Program-made: the position numbers and the translations under genes
Source: Candidatus Nanohalococcus occultus
Lineage (GTDB): Archaea; Nanohalarchaeota; Nanosalinia; Nanosalinales; Nanosalinaceae
NCBI RefSeq assembly: GCF_029207735.1
Contig: NZ_CP104395.1
Span: 664,692-728,691 of the forward strand
Direction: 5' to 3'
DNA: 64,000 nucleotides
Notes under the pieces: generated by a model
What the model was told of the DNA's origin: nothing
The model's input: the letters and a program-made list of their open reading frames with translations, nothing else
The model's database searches: none
Shown: piece after piece, positions 42,707-53,200 of the stretch
Position numbering within the stretch: position 1 is the first letter of the stretch
Layout: the number at the start of each line of letters is the position of its first letter

Positions 42707-43905
42707 CGATCACCTAAACAGAGGTCCCCTGAACCAGTTATCTCCTCATCAGAGTTAAAGCTTACCTGACTTACCTGCCGGACATCATTACCGTTTACAT
42801 CTACATCTCCGTTAGGAATTTCAACATTTCCACCTTCGTTGAAGACAGTGATTCTCTGGCCGTTGGCTGTATCATAGATACCCCACGCGCCTGAACCGCC
42901 TCCCGGAGTATTGATGCTGTAAAACTCGTTAGCATTTCCTTTAAAATCTAACATTGCGTTGGTTCCCTGTTCCTCAATATTTTGGCTGCTTCCAATAGTT
43001 ACATCGCCGTTAGGAACCTGTAGGTTTCCTCCTCTATCGATTATCGCTAGGTTTTCATCACTGTCTCCCATGTCTTGTATACGCAGCGCTCCGTTGTCCG
43101 GACCGACCCCATCGTACTGTAGTTTTATACCGGAGGATGTCGATCCTTCCTCGAAGGCTATGCTTCCTGAGTTCTGTATGTTTTCCGTGGACGATGAGAG
43201 TCTGATCTGTCGGCCGTCACCGTTCAGGTAGAAGTCTCCGTCAGGTATGTCGACGTCTCCGCCGCCGAGTGTAACCGATCCCTGTGTGTCTACGATTTCG
43301 TTGCCGTTAAGCCCCAGGTTTCCTTGGTCGTTGTCACCGGTATCGAAGATCGCCTGCTCGATCTCATCTTCTGTGTTAGTTGTATCAGTGTCTGTATCAA
43401 CTTCACACTGGCCGTTACCGTTTATGAATTCGTTGGCACCACAAGCTGTACCTGTCTCATCAACTAAGTTGCCGACGCCTTCCAGAGTGTTACCTTGTAT
43501 GTCAATGTTGCCCGTGGTTGAAAGATTTGAATCAACTCCGACCTCACCGGTTGGCTGTAAGACGATATCGCTCGGGGAGCCACTGGATGTCGAGAGGTAA
43601 AACGTCGAGTACGAATCAATAGTATTACTTGAAGTACCGGTCAGATCAATCCCGTTTTGAACACTCAATGCGCCCGGAGAGTTCAAAGACAATGGCTGAT
43701 CGAAACGGATGCCTGACTGGCTGAAAGCCGCGATCGGCTCGCCATCGGAAATATTGACCGCCCCATTGTTCAACTGTTTTTCCCCTGTATTACCGTTCAC
43801 CTGGAAAAGCGGGTTGCCTGAAGAATCTTCCACCGTGAAGTTTTTCGCCGCCGCTCCTGAACTCAGGATCAAAGCCGCAGTCAGAAGTACCAGTATTCGT
43901 TTCAT
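42697..43905 (-). CDS. Secreted fibre protein, 402 residues, CxGxxCA terminus
   Basis: A signal helix (ILVLLTAALILSSGAAA) is followed by repeat units: PLSLNSPGALSVQNGIDLTG, one GNGQCE/DTDTDT module after ACGANEF, and NGDVDVNGNDVRQV. It ends TGSGDLCLGDRCA, with the same C-terminal pair of cysteines as the 518-residue fibre. It overlaps the preceding gene by 4 bp and the next by 1-10 bp. Confidence 0.85.
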   Translation of the reverse strand: MKRILVLLTAALILSSGAAAKNFTVEDSSGNPLFQVNGNTGEKQLNNGAVNISDGEPIAAFSQSGIRFDQPLSLNSPGALSVQNGIDLTGTSSNTIDSYSTFYLSTSSGSPSDIVLQPTGEVGVDSNLSTTGNIDIQGNTLEGVGNLVDETGTACGANEFINGNGQCEVDTDTDTTNTEDEIEQAIFDTGDNDQGNLGLNGNEIVDTQGSVTLGGGDVDIPDGDFYLNGDGRQIRLSSSTENIQNSGSIAFEEGSTSSGIKLQYDGVGPDNGALRIQDMGDSDENLAIIDRGGNLQVPNGDVTIGSSQNIEEQGTNAMLDFKGNANEFYSINTPGGGSGAWGIYDTANGQRITVFNEGGNVEIPNGDVDVNGNDVRQVSQVSFNSDEEITGSGDLCLGDRCA

Positions 43906-45581
43906 CCGAGAGTCACCACCACATTCCCGTTACTCTGGACGTCCATCGAGGAACCTGAATCATCACTGATCTCCCCTCCATCTGTGTTAACATCCAATCG
44001 GCCCTGAGTTGTGACCTCTCCGGTATCGCTTATTTGCGTGTTACCTGCTGATGCTCCAGTACCTATCTCCATGTAGGTGGTTCCGGAGTCAGCGAACTCA
44101 ATGCTGTCATCCGAGTCAACCACTAGGTCACCGTCATCGTAGATATTGTTCGATCCTTTTCCGCTGATCATGTCTAATCGGCCGTTCAGACTGACTCTGT
44201 TGAAAGTGAAATCACCGCTGTTCTGTATCTCCGAGTTATCCACCGTGTTATCCGCAATCTCGTTATCATCAATACTCCCGGACGCAACAGCATACTGGCT
44301 TCCAGACAACGTAATAGCATTACCAGGATTGTCTAAATCAACTCCATCGACTTGACCAGGGTTGTTTATGTCGTTGGCACCGGCATCAATATTCCCGCTG
44401 TCCAGAACCAGATCATCGTCCACATAGTATACTCTTGAACCGTTACGTCGTACTTCGTACTCCCCGGGCGCCTCAACGTTAATCTGTATATCTTCATCGT
44501 CGTTACCGCCGAAGTTGAGGTTGCTGCCGCCGACACCTTCAATCCGGTTACCGTTCATCTGAAGATTCCCATTCGGAATCTCGACATTTCCCCCTCTTTT
44601 CAGGCGGAGTACTTCTCCGGACGCGCCATCGTCTTCGAACGTTAAAGCATCTGTACTGCCGGAATCCGGGTACACGTTCCATTTAGTCGAACCGGATCTA
44701 CGAAGCTGAAGCCAGTTGCTGTCCGTACTGGAGGACTCCGAGACCAACGCCCCGTCGGAAATACGGACATCCCCGTTCGGGACGTCCACGTTTCCATCCC
44801 GATTGACCCTTAGCTCCTCCTGACCGTTTACAGAATCGTATATAAGGAACCGGCTGGCGCTGAAATCAATTGAGTTCTCATTAGTATTCTCCGAGGTCAT
44901 CTCGATGTTATTTTCCACGAAAATATCGTTTACATTCGTTATATCCTGACTGTTCAAATCGATGTTATTGCTTCCGGCAGAGTTCCCCTGAGAAAGTACA
45001 TCCGCCAGGTCCTGGTTGTCGGTATCGGTATCTGTATCGATTTCACATTCTCCGTTGCCGTTTATGAATTCGTTGGCTCCACAGTCCTGTAGGCCGCCGA
45101 TGTCGGTGATGTTGTTACCTCCCATATCGAGCGTGGAGGTTGTACCTACTACTCCGCTTGGATCCAGCACTATATCGCTGGGCGAACCCGAGGTGGAAAG
45201 ATAGAACGTCGAGTACGAATCAATTGTATTCGAACCGGTTCCTGTAAGATCGATGCCGTTCTGTACGCTTAAAGGACCGGATGATTCTACGGATAACGGT
45301 CGGTAAAGCGAAATACCCGAGTCCGTGAAGTTTGCGATCCCTGTAATATTCAGTCCGCCGTTTGTAATCTTGGTATCGCCGTTTTCAGAGACTTCAAAGT
45401 CCAGATCGTTGTCCCCGTAGTACTGTAAGGCATTTGAAGAGTTAATGTCTATAGCTGAAGCTGTAGAAACCAAAGACACTGCTGTCGCTGCCAAAACAAG
45501 ATTCCGGATTACTCGCTTACTCAAATCAGGATACCCTTCAGAACGGTTTTTTCGACGCTGATTTAAACGGTTTTGCGACAT
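43902..45581 (-). CDS. Secreted fibre protein, 559 residues
   Basis: The start chosen is ATG at 45581, one base after the upstream stop; the frame extends to 45617 but that adds a non-signal stretch overlapping the previous gene. A signal helix (RNLVLAATAVSLVSTASA) precedes fibre units: RPLSVESSGPLSVQNGIDLTG, one GNGECE/DTDTDTD module, QDLADVLSQGNSAGSNN, and IADNTVDNSEIQNSG. The C-terminus is Gly/Ser/Asp rich (TDGGEISDDSGSS) with no cysteines. Near-identical peptide units in neighbours suggest gene conversion. Confidence 0.83.
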   Translation of the reverse strand: MSQNRLNQRRKNRSEGYPDLSKRVIRNLVLAATAVSLVSTASAIDINSSNALQYYGDNDLDFEVSENGDTKITNGGLNITGIANFTDSGISLYRPLSVESSGPLSVQNGIDLTGTGSNTIDSYSTFYLSTSGSPSDIVLDPSGVVGTTSTLDMGGNNITDIGGLQDCGANEFINGNGECEIDTDTDTDNQDLADVLSQGNSAGSNNIDLNSQDITNVNDIFVENNIEMTSENTNENSIDFSASRFLIYDSVNGQEELRVNRDGNVDVPNGDVRISDGALVSESSSTDSNWLQLRRSGSTKWNVYPDSGSTDALTFEDDGASGEVLRLKRGGNVEIPNGNLQMNGNRIEGVGGSNLNFGGNDDEDIQINVEAPGEYEVRRNGSRVYYVDDDLVLDSGNIDAGANDINNPGQVDGVDLDNPGNAITLSGSQYAVASGSIDDNEIADNTVDNSEIQNSGDFTFNRVSLNGRLDMISGKGSNNIYDDGDLVVDSDDSIEFADSGTTYMEIGTGASAGNTQISDTGEVTTQGRLDVNTDGGEISDDSGSSMDVQSNGNVVVTLG

Positions 45582-45582
45582 C

Positions 45583-48500
45583 TCAGCCACCGGCACGCAC
45601 CCCGTCTGTAAGCGCATCGTTCCTGACCTGTTGTGGGGTCAGTGCGACAGGATAGAACTTCAAACTGTCAAGGCTTCCCTGAAGTGAGTTCGTGCCATCA
45701 GAGTTCGCAGCACCTATCCATAAAGGAATATCTGTCGGAGTGTAAGCCCAGCCTGTTTCCTGATTCGTCTTCTGACCATCAAAGTAAGTTGTGACCGTAC
45801 CGTCCTCGATAGTCACCGTAAAGCTATGCCATTCATCGAGAGCATTGTCGGAAGCATTAGCTATGATTATACGATTCTCCCAGCCGTCCGGATCGGCAAA
45901 ATAGAATTTGAGGATTTTATCATTCTCTGGATTATCCGCCGGATTGCCTCTCTGAACCGAGTATCCTCCAGTACTGTATCCTCCTTTTTCCAGCACTCTC
46001 TTCCAGTTTTCCACCGAAGTATCCTGTAGCCTGATGTGGCCGGTGATAGTGAACTCTCCGGTATTGGAAACTCGGAGACTGTCCTGATGCGGTACCTCTA
46101 TCACATCGTTTTCCCCGTCGAATTTCAGCGAAGACCTACTGTCCTGTAGCTGATATACCGGATCGCCCATGTTCGGGATCTCTCCATTGTTTTGTTCGAC
46201 AGAGTCCCAGAATCTCTGTTTGCCATCGCCTGAATACCATGTCAGCAGGTTGTTCCACGCCTCATCGGCATTTGGATAATCAGAAGGCGTAAAAACAGCA
46301 TTACTTCCAGGATGGAAGTAGTATCCTCTTCCAACTGATTCAATTCCTACGAACTTACTGTCCGAAGTATCTCCGCTCGTGCTATTGTATGCCTGTAAAA
46401 CATTCACGTCAAAGCCGTTAGCCCATCTATAATTTTGAGACGTAGACGAGATAGTCCCCGGAGCAGCAGGTAAAACAGAGTTGTTAACACTGTAATCATA
46501 GGAAGTGCTGCTCCAGCAGCTATAACCAAGATCAGAACATCTCTCCTGACCGCCTCTGGAGTATAGGCCATCTCCACTGTACTGAGAGCAGCTATTCTGA
46601 TAACTTTCCCAGCTGTCACCGTCCCATGCCTTCGGCTTCCAAAGGCCTGCTCCCCATGTACCCACCCAGAGACCTCCATCACTCATGAACTCTTTCATCT
46701 CGCTGTAGACATCGTGTTCGCTGCCTTCACCGTTTACAGCGTTACAAAAGTCTTCAGACTTGTCAAAGGCCGGATAACGCTCACCATCTGGGAACACTAT
46801 GATCTCACATGAACGCCAGCCATCCTGTGTTATATCTCCGACTTGGACGTACCTGGTTCTCCAACCCTCTGAGTCCAAAGTATTTTTGAGCGAAGTGGCT
46901 GACGGCCCCTGCCATCCGCCATCACCAAACGAACCCTGATCTAAAATACACACACGAGGAGCGGCATCGAACCTGTAGCTGGCGACAGGGCCAGGCATAC
47001 TAACGGAACGATCTCTTTCATCTGTGTAAAGACTCCAGATTTCTTTATCTGAAAGTGAGCGGTTATAGATTTTGAACTCATCGATTTTACCATCCAAGTG
47101 TTCGTCATAATTTGGCTGGGATCCGATGTACAGCAGTTCATTGTTAGCCAACAAGCCCTCGGCCACGGATTTGGAGGCAACCTGTTTGCCGTTTAGGAAA
47201 AGACTGAGGTTCTGTCCGGAGTTAACCCGTCCAACTACGTGTGTCCATTCTCCAAGCGGTACATCTCCGCCTCTAATTATAGTGTTGTTTTCCGCTACCA
47301 AGAGCCATGCCTCTCCGTCAGTTTCTATCCTCATCCGGTAGGCGTTGTTACCGCCTTTAGCCAGTATGTTGCCGCTACTTGTACCGTAGGAATCGAGTTT
47401 GACCCATGAGGAAAAAGTTGCTTCATCGGAGAGATCCAGGCTCGAACTGTCCGAGACTTCAATATGATCTCCGGAGCCGTCAAAGCCAGCGCAGCCACCT
47501 TTCAAGCATCTACTGGCTTTCTGCTCGACCGTAGTATCTATTAATTCGCCGTGATTCGTGTTTCCGCTTTCATCAATCGCTATCTCTCCCGTCATACCGG
47601 AAGGACAGGTTACTGTATCTTCTTGGCCGCAGGTCTCGATGTTATCAAAGTTTTGATCGATTACAAGACCTTTTTCCAGGTCTTTCTGAGCGTTAGCGCC
47701 TACAACCGATTTCCTGTTTGAATAAGCTTCTTTTATCCTGTTTTGACCTAAAGCAAACGGCAGGATCTTTACCTCATCGATCTTACCGGTAAAGTAGTTG
47801 CCAGCGTTGTAACGTCCAATGTATGTCTTTGAGTTTGAAGGTACGTCTTGTAGGGCGCCGGAGTTCAGAAGCTCGCCGTCCATGTATACCTTCCCTGTCG
47901 ATCCGTCGTATGTAACCACTATGTTGTGCCAGCTGCCGTCGTGGAAGTCTGCTTTAGCGGAGAAGACAGATGAACCCCAGGTGTTCGATACTTCGATATC
48001 TCCGCCGTTAAGGTACAGTACATGCTGGCCGTTATCGCCGCTGACAACATTTCCTGCGCTGGAATCCGTTGTCTTCACCCATACGGATTTAGTGTAACTT
48101 GTCTTTGGCACCACATCAGAGCCGAGATCGATATACCTGTCCGAGCCATCAAAGTTCAACGCGTTTCCGCTGATGCCTTCCGCCCATTTAGGAGCGGACG
48201 AGCTACCAGTGATAACTCCGTGGAACCCGTTACCGGAAAGATCAACCACGCGGTCACCGCCTCCCGAATCAAACCGCATGTCAACAACGGCTCCTTGAGA
48301 TTCGATCCCTGCTGTCTCTATTATTTCTGAGTGCGTTAAGGCTCTATCGAAGAACTTGAAATCATCTATCCTGCCGTTGAAGTACTCATTATTGTTCGTT
48401 ACTCCCAAATTTACATCCTGTACGGACATATCGACGGAGCCGGGCATATCTTTTGCTTCTATCACACCATCAACGAGTATTCGGCGGTGCGTTCCATTGT

Positions 48501-50265
48501 ACCAAACCGCTACATGATGCCAGTCTCCATCGTTTACCTGTAAACCCGAAGTTGAAAGATCGTTACTCCAGAAATAATGACGTATATCCGAGCAATCATT
48601 CGAGGTTCTGAACGCATTTACGTTATTGCCCGAACCCCAGTTACCGTATCCGAAAATCCCTCCGCTCGTAGAACAGGACTCAGGAACATTTATCCAGGCC
48701 GAAGCAGTAAATGAATCATCGTTTTGAGCTAGATCCGCGGTCTCCGGTAAGTCAATGTAGTCATCACTGCCCTCAAAGCTGTAACAGCGTCCGTTCCGAC
48801 AACTGTTCGCATACTCTTGGACAGCCCCGCTCGGCAGACCGTGATTCTCTTTTCCGCTTGTATCATAGACGTGTGTAGTATTTTTCTCATCGAAACCGAT
48901 ATCCATGACTTTCGAGGACTTCTGTTCGATAGATATATCATCGATGTACCATCGGTTTCCAGGTCCGACACCGAATTTACAGATGCTGTATCCCGTTCCA
49001 AAGTTATCACTGTATGTATCGGAGGCGCCGGAGTTATCCTGCGACCAAGAAAAGTTTACCTGACCCGTACGAGTATCCAAATCCATTTTAACGTGTGTCC
49101 ACTGTTCGTAGGCTGCGCCAGGGTTGTTGAGGTATGCCTCCGAGCCTAGAACATCGGCTTCGAACTCAGGATTCTCCGTGCCGATCCCTGCGAGGTTTGT
49201 CCCATCACATGCTTGGACCCAGAAATTTCCATCGTAGTTCGGCACGGATTTCTCCCAGTACTCTCCTTCAACCGTTATCTCACCTCTCAAAGGTTTATCG
49301 AAAGTTTTAATCATCCCATCCGGATAGAGATCTCCCGAACCTTCCTGTAAAAATCCTTTTGCGCCGGACTCGCCTCTGCCAGCGATTTCACAGGTACGTG
49401 ACTGGCATTCCGAGCTGTATGACCAGCCATTCTCTCCATCTATCGAGCTTCCTGCTCCGTAGTTTTCAAAGCCTTCGCTGAAAGCATAGTTTATAGAATC
49501 AGATCCTCCCATAGACCATGAGCCTCTGTTGTACAAAGTACGTATCTCCGAGATCGAGAGGTTACGGGAATAGATTTTCAGTTTATCGATCTCTCCTTTG
49601 AGAGCGCCGTTATCAGATGCGCCGTTGTATCCAACGCCCAAGTAGTTTAGATCGATGTTTCCGGAGGCTGAATCGGTACCGACGTTTTCTCCATCGATGT
49701 AGAAGTATGGTTTACCGTTCCCGTCCATTGCGATCGCTACGTGTATCCAGCCGTTCTTGTTGAACCGGAAGTTATCCGAGCGTTTCTGGCTGCCGCTGTT
49801 GTCCTCGTAACGTAGCTGAGCCATACCGTTGCCTTGATCGGCGAATGTGACGTATCCATCCCATGATCCTGCGGCGTTCGCGGAGAAAAGACCCGGCGAC
49901 ATCTCATGGCCCGGGCTTCCAAGATCTTCCGAGTTAACCCAGACCGAGACAGTCGTATTTGGCTCAAGTCTAAGATTATTACCTGTCAGATCGAGATTAT
50001 CGTCCGAGCCGTCAAAGCTTAACGCTTTACCCTCTAAACCTTCAGTCCACGAGGCACCGTCAACCATAATGTCTCCGCCGCCAGCATAGTTTCTAACCGA
50101 GTCACCGGCACCCTTATCGAAACGGTACTCGGCTACAAGCTCGGATTCAGAACCCGAGGTCAAAAATGACTCCGAAGCCAAAGCCACTCCGGCAGCTAGA
50201 ACCAGTAAAACAACCAATACGGTGGCCAGCTCTGTTTTACGGAGAGAAAAACTTATTTTATCCAT
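45583..50265 (-). CDS. Giant five-LamG adhesin with an amidotransferase-like domain
   Basis: 1,560 residues. Signal helix about 12-30. LamG at about 40-250; a different jelly roll (GITVEGEYWEKSV-like region) at 260-450; LamG at 450-660, 665-880 and 890-1110. Residues about 1115-1345 look like a class I glutamine-amidotransferase/BPL-N fold: RVCILDQGSFGD, RSCEIIVFPDGERYPAF, EFMSDGGLWVGTWGAGLW, with eight Cys nearby, but no sure nucleophile. A last LamG spans 1360-1560. The CPSG-GEIAIDESG-NHGEL linker is shared with the other two giants. It overlaps the next upstream gene by 8 bp. Confidence 0.87.
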   Translation of the reverse strand: MDKISFSLRKTELATVLVVLLVLAAGVALASESFLTSGSESELVAEYRFDKGAGDSVRNYAGGGDIMVDGASWTEGLEGKALSFDGSDDNLDLTGNNLRLEPNTTVSVWVNSEDLGSPGHEMSPGLFSANAAGSWDGYVTFADQGNGMAQLRYEDNSGSQKRSDNFRFNKNGWIHVAIAMDGNGKPYFYIDGENVGTDSASGNIDLNYLGVGYNGASDNGALKGEIDKLKIYSRNLSISEIRTLYNRGSWSMGGSDSINYAFSEGFENYGAGSSIDGENGWSYSSECQSRTCEIAGRGESGAKGFLQEGSGDLYPDGMIKTFDKPLRGEITVEGEYWEKSVPNYDGNFWVQACDGTNLAGIGTENPEFEADVLGSEAYLNNPGAAYEQWTHVKMDLDTRTGQVNFSWSQDNSGASDTYSDNFGTGYSICKFGVGPGNRWYIDDISIEQKSSKVMDIGFDEKNTTHVYDTSGKENHGLPSGAVQEYANSCRNGRCYSFEGSDDYIDLPETADLAQNDDSFTASAWINVPESCSTSGGIFGYGNWGSGNNVNAFRTSNDCSDIRHYFWSNDLSTSGLQVNDGDWHHVAVWYNGTHRRILVDGVIEAKDMPGSVDMSVQDVNLGVTNNNEYFNGRIDDFKFFDRALTHSEIIETAGIESQGAVVDMRFDSGGGDRVVDLSGNGFHGVITGSSSAPKWAEGISGNALNFDGSDRYIDLGSDVVPKTSYTKSVWVKTTDSSAGNVVSGDNGQHVLYLNGGDIEVSNTWGSSVFSAKADFHDGSWHNIVVTYDGSTGKVYMDGELLNSGALQDVPSNSKTYIGRYNAGNYFTGKIDEVKILPFALGQNRIKEAYSNRKSVVGANAQKDLEKGLVIDQNFDNIETCGQEDTVTCPSGMTGEIAIDESGNTNHGELIDTTVEQKASRCLKGGCAGFDGSGDHIEVSDSSSLDLSDEATFSSWVKLDSYGTSSGNILAKGGNNAYRMRIETDGEAWLLVAENNTIIRGGDVPLGEWTHVVGRVNSGQNLSLFLNGKQVASKSVAEGLLANNELLYIGSQPNYDEHLDGKIDEFKIYNRSLSDKEIWSLYTDERDRSVSMPGPVASYRFDAAPRVCILDQGSFGDGGWQGPSATSLKNTLDSEGWRTRYVQVGDITQDGWRSCEIIVFPDGERYPAFDKSEDFCNAVNGEGSEHDVYSEMKEFMSDGGLWVGTWGAGLWKPKAWDGDSWESYQNSCSQYSGDGLYSRGGQERCSDLGYSCWSSTSYDYSVNNSVLPAAPGTISSTSQNYRWANGFDVNVLQAYNSTSGDTSDSKFVGIESVGRGYYFHPGSNAVFTPSDYPNADEAWNNLLTWYSGDGKQRFWDSVEQNNGEIPNMGDPVYQLQDSRSSLKFDGENDVIEVPHQDSLRVSNTGEFTITGHIRLQDTSVENWKRVLEKGGYSTGGYSVQRGNPADNPENDKILKFYFADPDGWENRIIIANASDNALDEWHSFTVTIEDGTVTTYFDGQKTNQETGWAYTPTDIPLWIGAANSDGTNSLQGSLDSLKFYPVALTPQQVRNDALTDGVRAGG

Positions 50266-53200
50266 TTACAGATACCCCGCCGTTGTTCATAACGGTTTGA
50301 ATCTGTTCGCGGCCGAGAGCGTAAGGATAGATTCTGACATCATCAATAGTTCCGTTAAAGTAGGCCTGCGGATTCTGGTTGTTGTAGACCATTGCTCCGA
50401 TATAAACATTACCTGATGTGTCTCTGCTTATCAGACCTGTTGAACTGTCTTCAGCCACGAGTCGACCGTCAAGATAAAGTTTCAAACTGTTTTCTGGCTG
50501 GTTTAGCACGAAAGCTCCGTTATGCCATTTACCTGGCTCTACGTCACCTCCGTCAAGCGTGTAGTCCTGTACACCATCGATGTTCTCACTGTAATATTCG
50601 AGTTCCGAGTCCCTTACCATCATCCCCCAGTCACCGTTACCTGCACCCCACTGTTTTTCCAAGATTCTCTGAGTATTAGATGACGAAGGCGTTTTGAACC
50701 ACGTCGAGGCTGTTATCGTAGCATCCGGGCCGCCGCTGAGCGTAGAGGAATCCGGTATTCGGACGTAATCATCAACGCCGTCAAACTCAAGTGCCTTGCC
50801 TCTTTCAGTATCCACATACCGCGGGAAGTTTCCATTGGAATAAGTCAGCAGCCCTTTTTCCGCGGCGAACCATCCGACATCTTCATTGTTATGTCCATTA
50901 CAGCTATCTCCGTTTTCGGCTTCACAGTACCGGACTTCTGCGCCCGATGTATCAACGTTTCTAACCTCATCTATCAGCAATCCCTGAGCGCCGTTCACAG
51001 ATAAAGTCGTTGCCGTGACTACAGGTGTCTCGGAGAAAGCAGTTGAGAACGACTGTGGCTCCCAGTTAGAGTTTCCAACAACCGTGCCTGTGGAGCCAAC
51101 TTCGAAATGCTGTTCGAAAGGAACGTTCCCGGGTTCAACGGCAACCCATCCAACCTCCTCGAAAGGATGGTCCTCACATCCATTCAAAGAGTTCTGATAA
51201 CAGATACCGGCAGTGAAACTAGAGTTCGAATAAGAAGTTACACGGGCCTCAACAGGATTGTTTCCGTTATCAGAGTTAACATTGGCCATAACTACCGGCG
51301 CAGACGAAAAACTTTCCGAATAAGAAACCGTGTTAGTATTAAAATCCAGGTTCCCGTCAATCTCGAAGCTCCCTGCCTCAATACCCGGTATATCTTCAGT
51401 CGCATTAGCATTAATCACCATGTAACCGACTCTTTCCGTTCCATGAGTGTCACATCCTTCCGCCTGCCCGGCCTCCGACTCACATACACGCATCTCCGCC
51501 CGATTAGACCGGACGTTTTTGGCTTCAAAGGAAAGAGCAGGTTCTCCGTTATGAGTGTTGGTAGTACCTACAACCACAGGATCAGCGTAGCTTCTCTCAA
51601 ACCTAACCGTCTTCCATTCTCCGTCACTGGTATTGAAGGTTCCTGCCTCACCGAGAAGATTCAAATCACCGCTATTGCCTTCACCGGAAACATCTCTTAG
51701 AGGGGAGGACTCAGTCTGTACAGGATAATACGCTGCCGGACCTGCCATCCTGCCAGCCGAATGATCTCTTCCCTTAGTGTAAAGACTCCAGACCTCTTGA
51801 TTTGAAAGAGAGCGGTTGTATATTCTGAATTCATCTACCGGGCTGTCCCAATGAGAACCTGCCTCAGGACGAGCTCCGATAGCGAGACTGGAGTTTGTAT
51901 TACCTATCGTGCCAACACTCGCAGCGTTAACAAGTTCGCCGTTTCTATAGCCATAGGCAGTATCGTTCACAAAATGGTATACAAAATGCGTCCACTCATC
52001 AGGAGTATAACTTATTCCTACGGCGCCTTCCCATGACCCATCATCTGCTCTACGCTCATAGCTCAATGTGTTCGCATTACTGGCTCTAAGGACACTCCAG
52101 CCTGCGCGATCAGAGTCCTCAGTCGATACAAGCCGGTTATAGTTTCCGCTGTAGCTTTCCGGTTTCGACCAGAAAGAAACCGTGTAGTTAGGAGTTCCGT
52201 TGAAACCAAGATTTCCATCCATAACGACCTTATCATCTCCCTCAAAACCAAGACATTTACTGACTTTACAGCTTCCAGCTCCTCTTTCAACCGGATCACT
52301 CACGATCTCCCCGTGATTCGCTCTTCCGCTTTCATCGACGGCGACCTCACCGTTCATACCCGACGGACAGCTAACAGTATCAGACCCTCCACAGGTCTCC
52401 ACATGGTCGAAGGTCTGGGAGAGAACCAAGCCTTTCTGAAGCCCAGTAGAGCTTGAACCAGAGGAAGAGCCAACACGAGACTTGCCCTGTTCGTACAGCC
52501 GATCAATCTTAGATTTAGAAATGGCATAGGGGTACATCCGAACATCTTCCAATAAACCATCCAGCCAATAAGTAGTATTTTGATAACCCAGTAAAAATCG
52601 CGATGAACCCTCATCTAACTTACCTGATAATTCCTTTGAGAACTCCTCATTACCATCTACAAACAGTTTCAGATGATTGCCATCATACCTAACTACAAAA
52701 TGCGCCCATCTGTTCTTTATGCTGGGAAAATTCGGCGTATGACGGCTTTCATTTCCTTCTATAACAAGATCAATTAGAGCCTCATCTGATTTAAGATATA
52801 ACCTGTTATTTTCAACACCATTCAGACCAGAGTATATTCCTGCCCAATCGCCCGGATCCGTTCCGTACCTTACTCCATCTCTAAAATAGATCCAAAAAGA
52901 CAAAGAATACCCTGTTTCTAAATTAGTGTAAGGCTCTTCTACCTCAACCATATTACTTCCCTTATACCCATCAAATTCCAACGCATTCCCTGTCAAACCG
53001 TCGACCCAGCTAGGACCAGCAGATTCATTCGGCTGAAGTGTACCGTGGTTGTCTCTCTCTGAGTAGTCGTAGACTTTATCGCCTCCGTTTTGGTCAAATC
53101 GGAGGTCGAGAACAGTACTAAGGTCATGCAAGCCCTGTGTTTCTTCGATTATTTCCCGTTGGGATAGGCCGCGGTTGAAGATTTTGACTTGGTCGATTTC

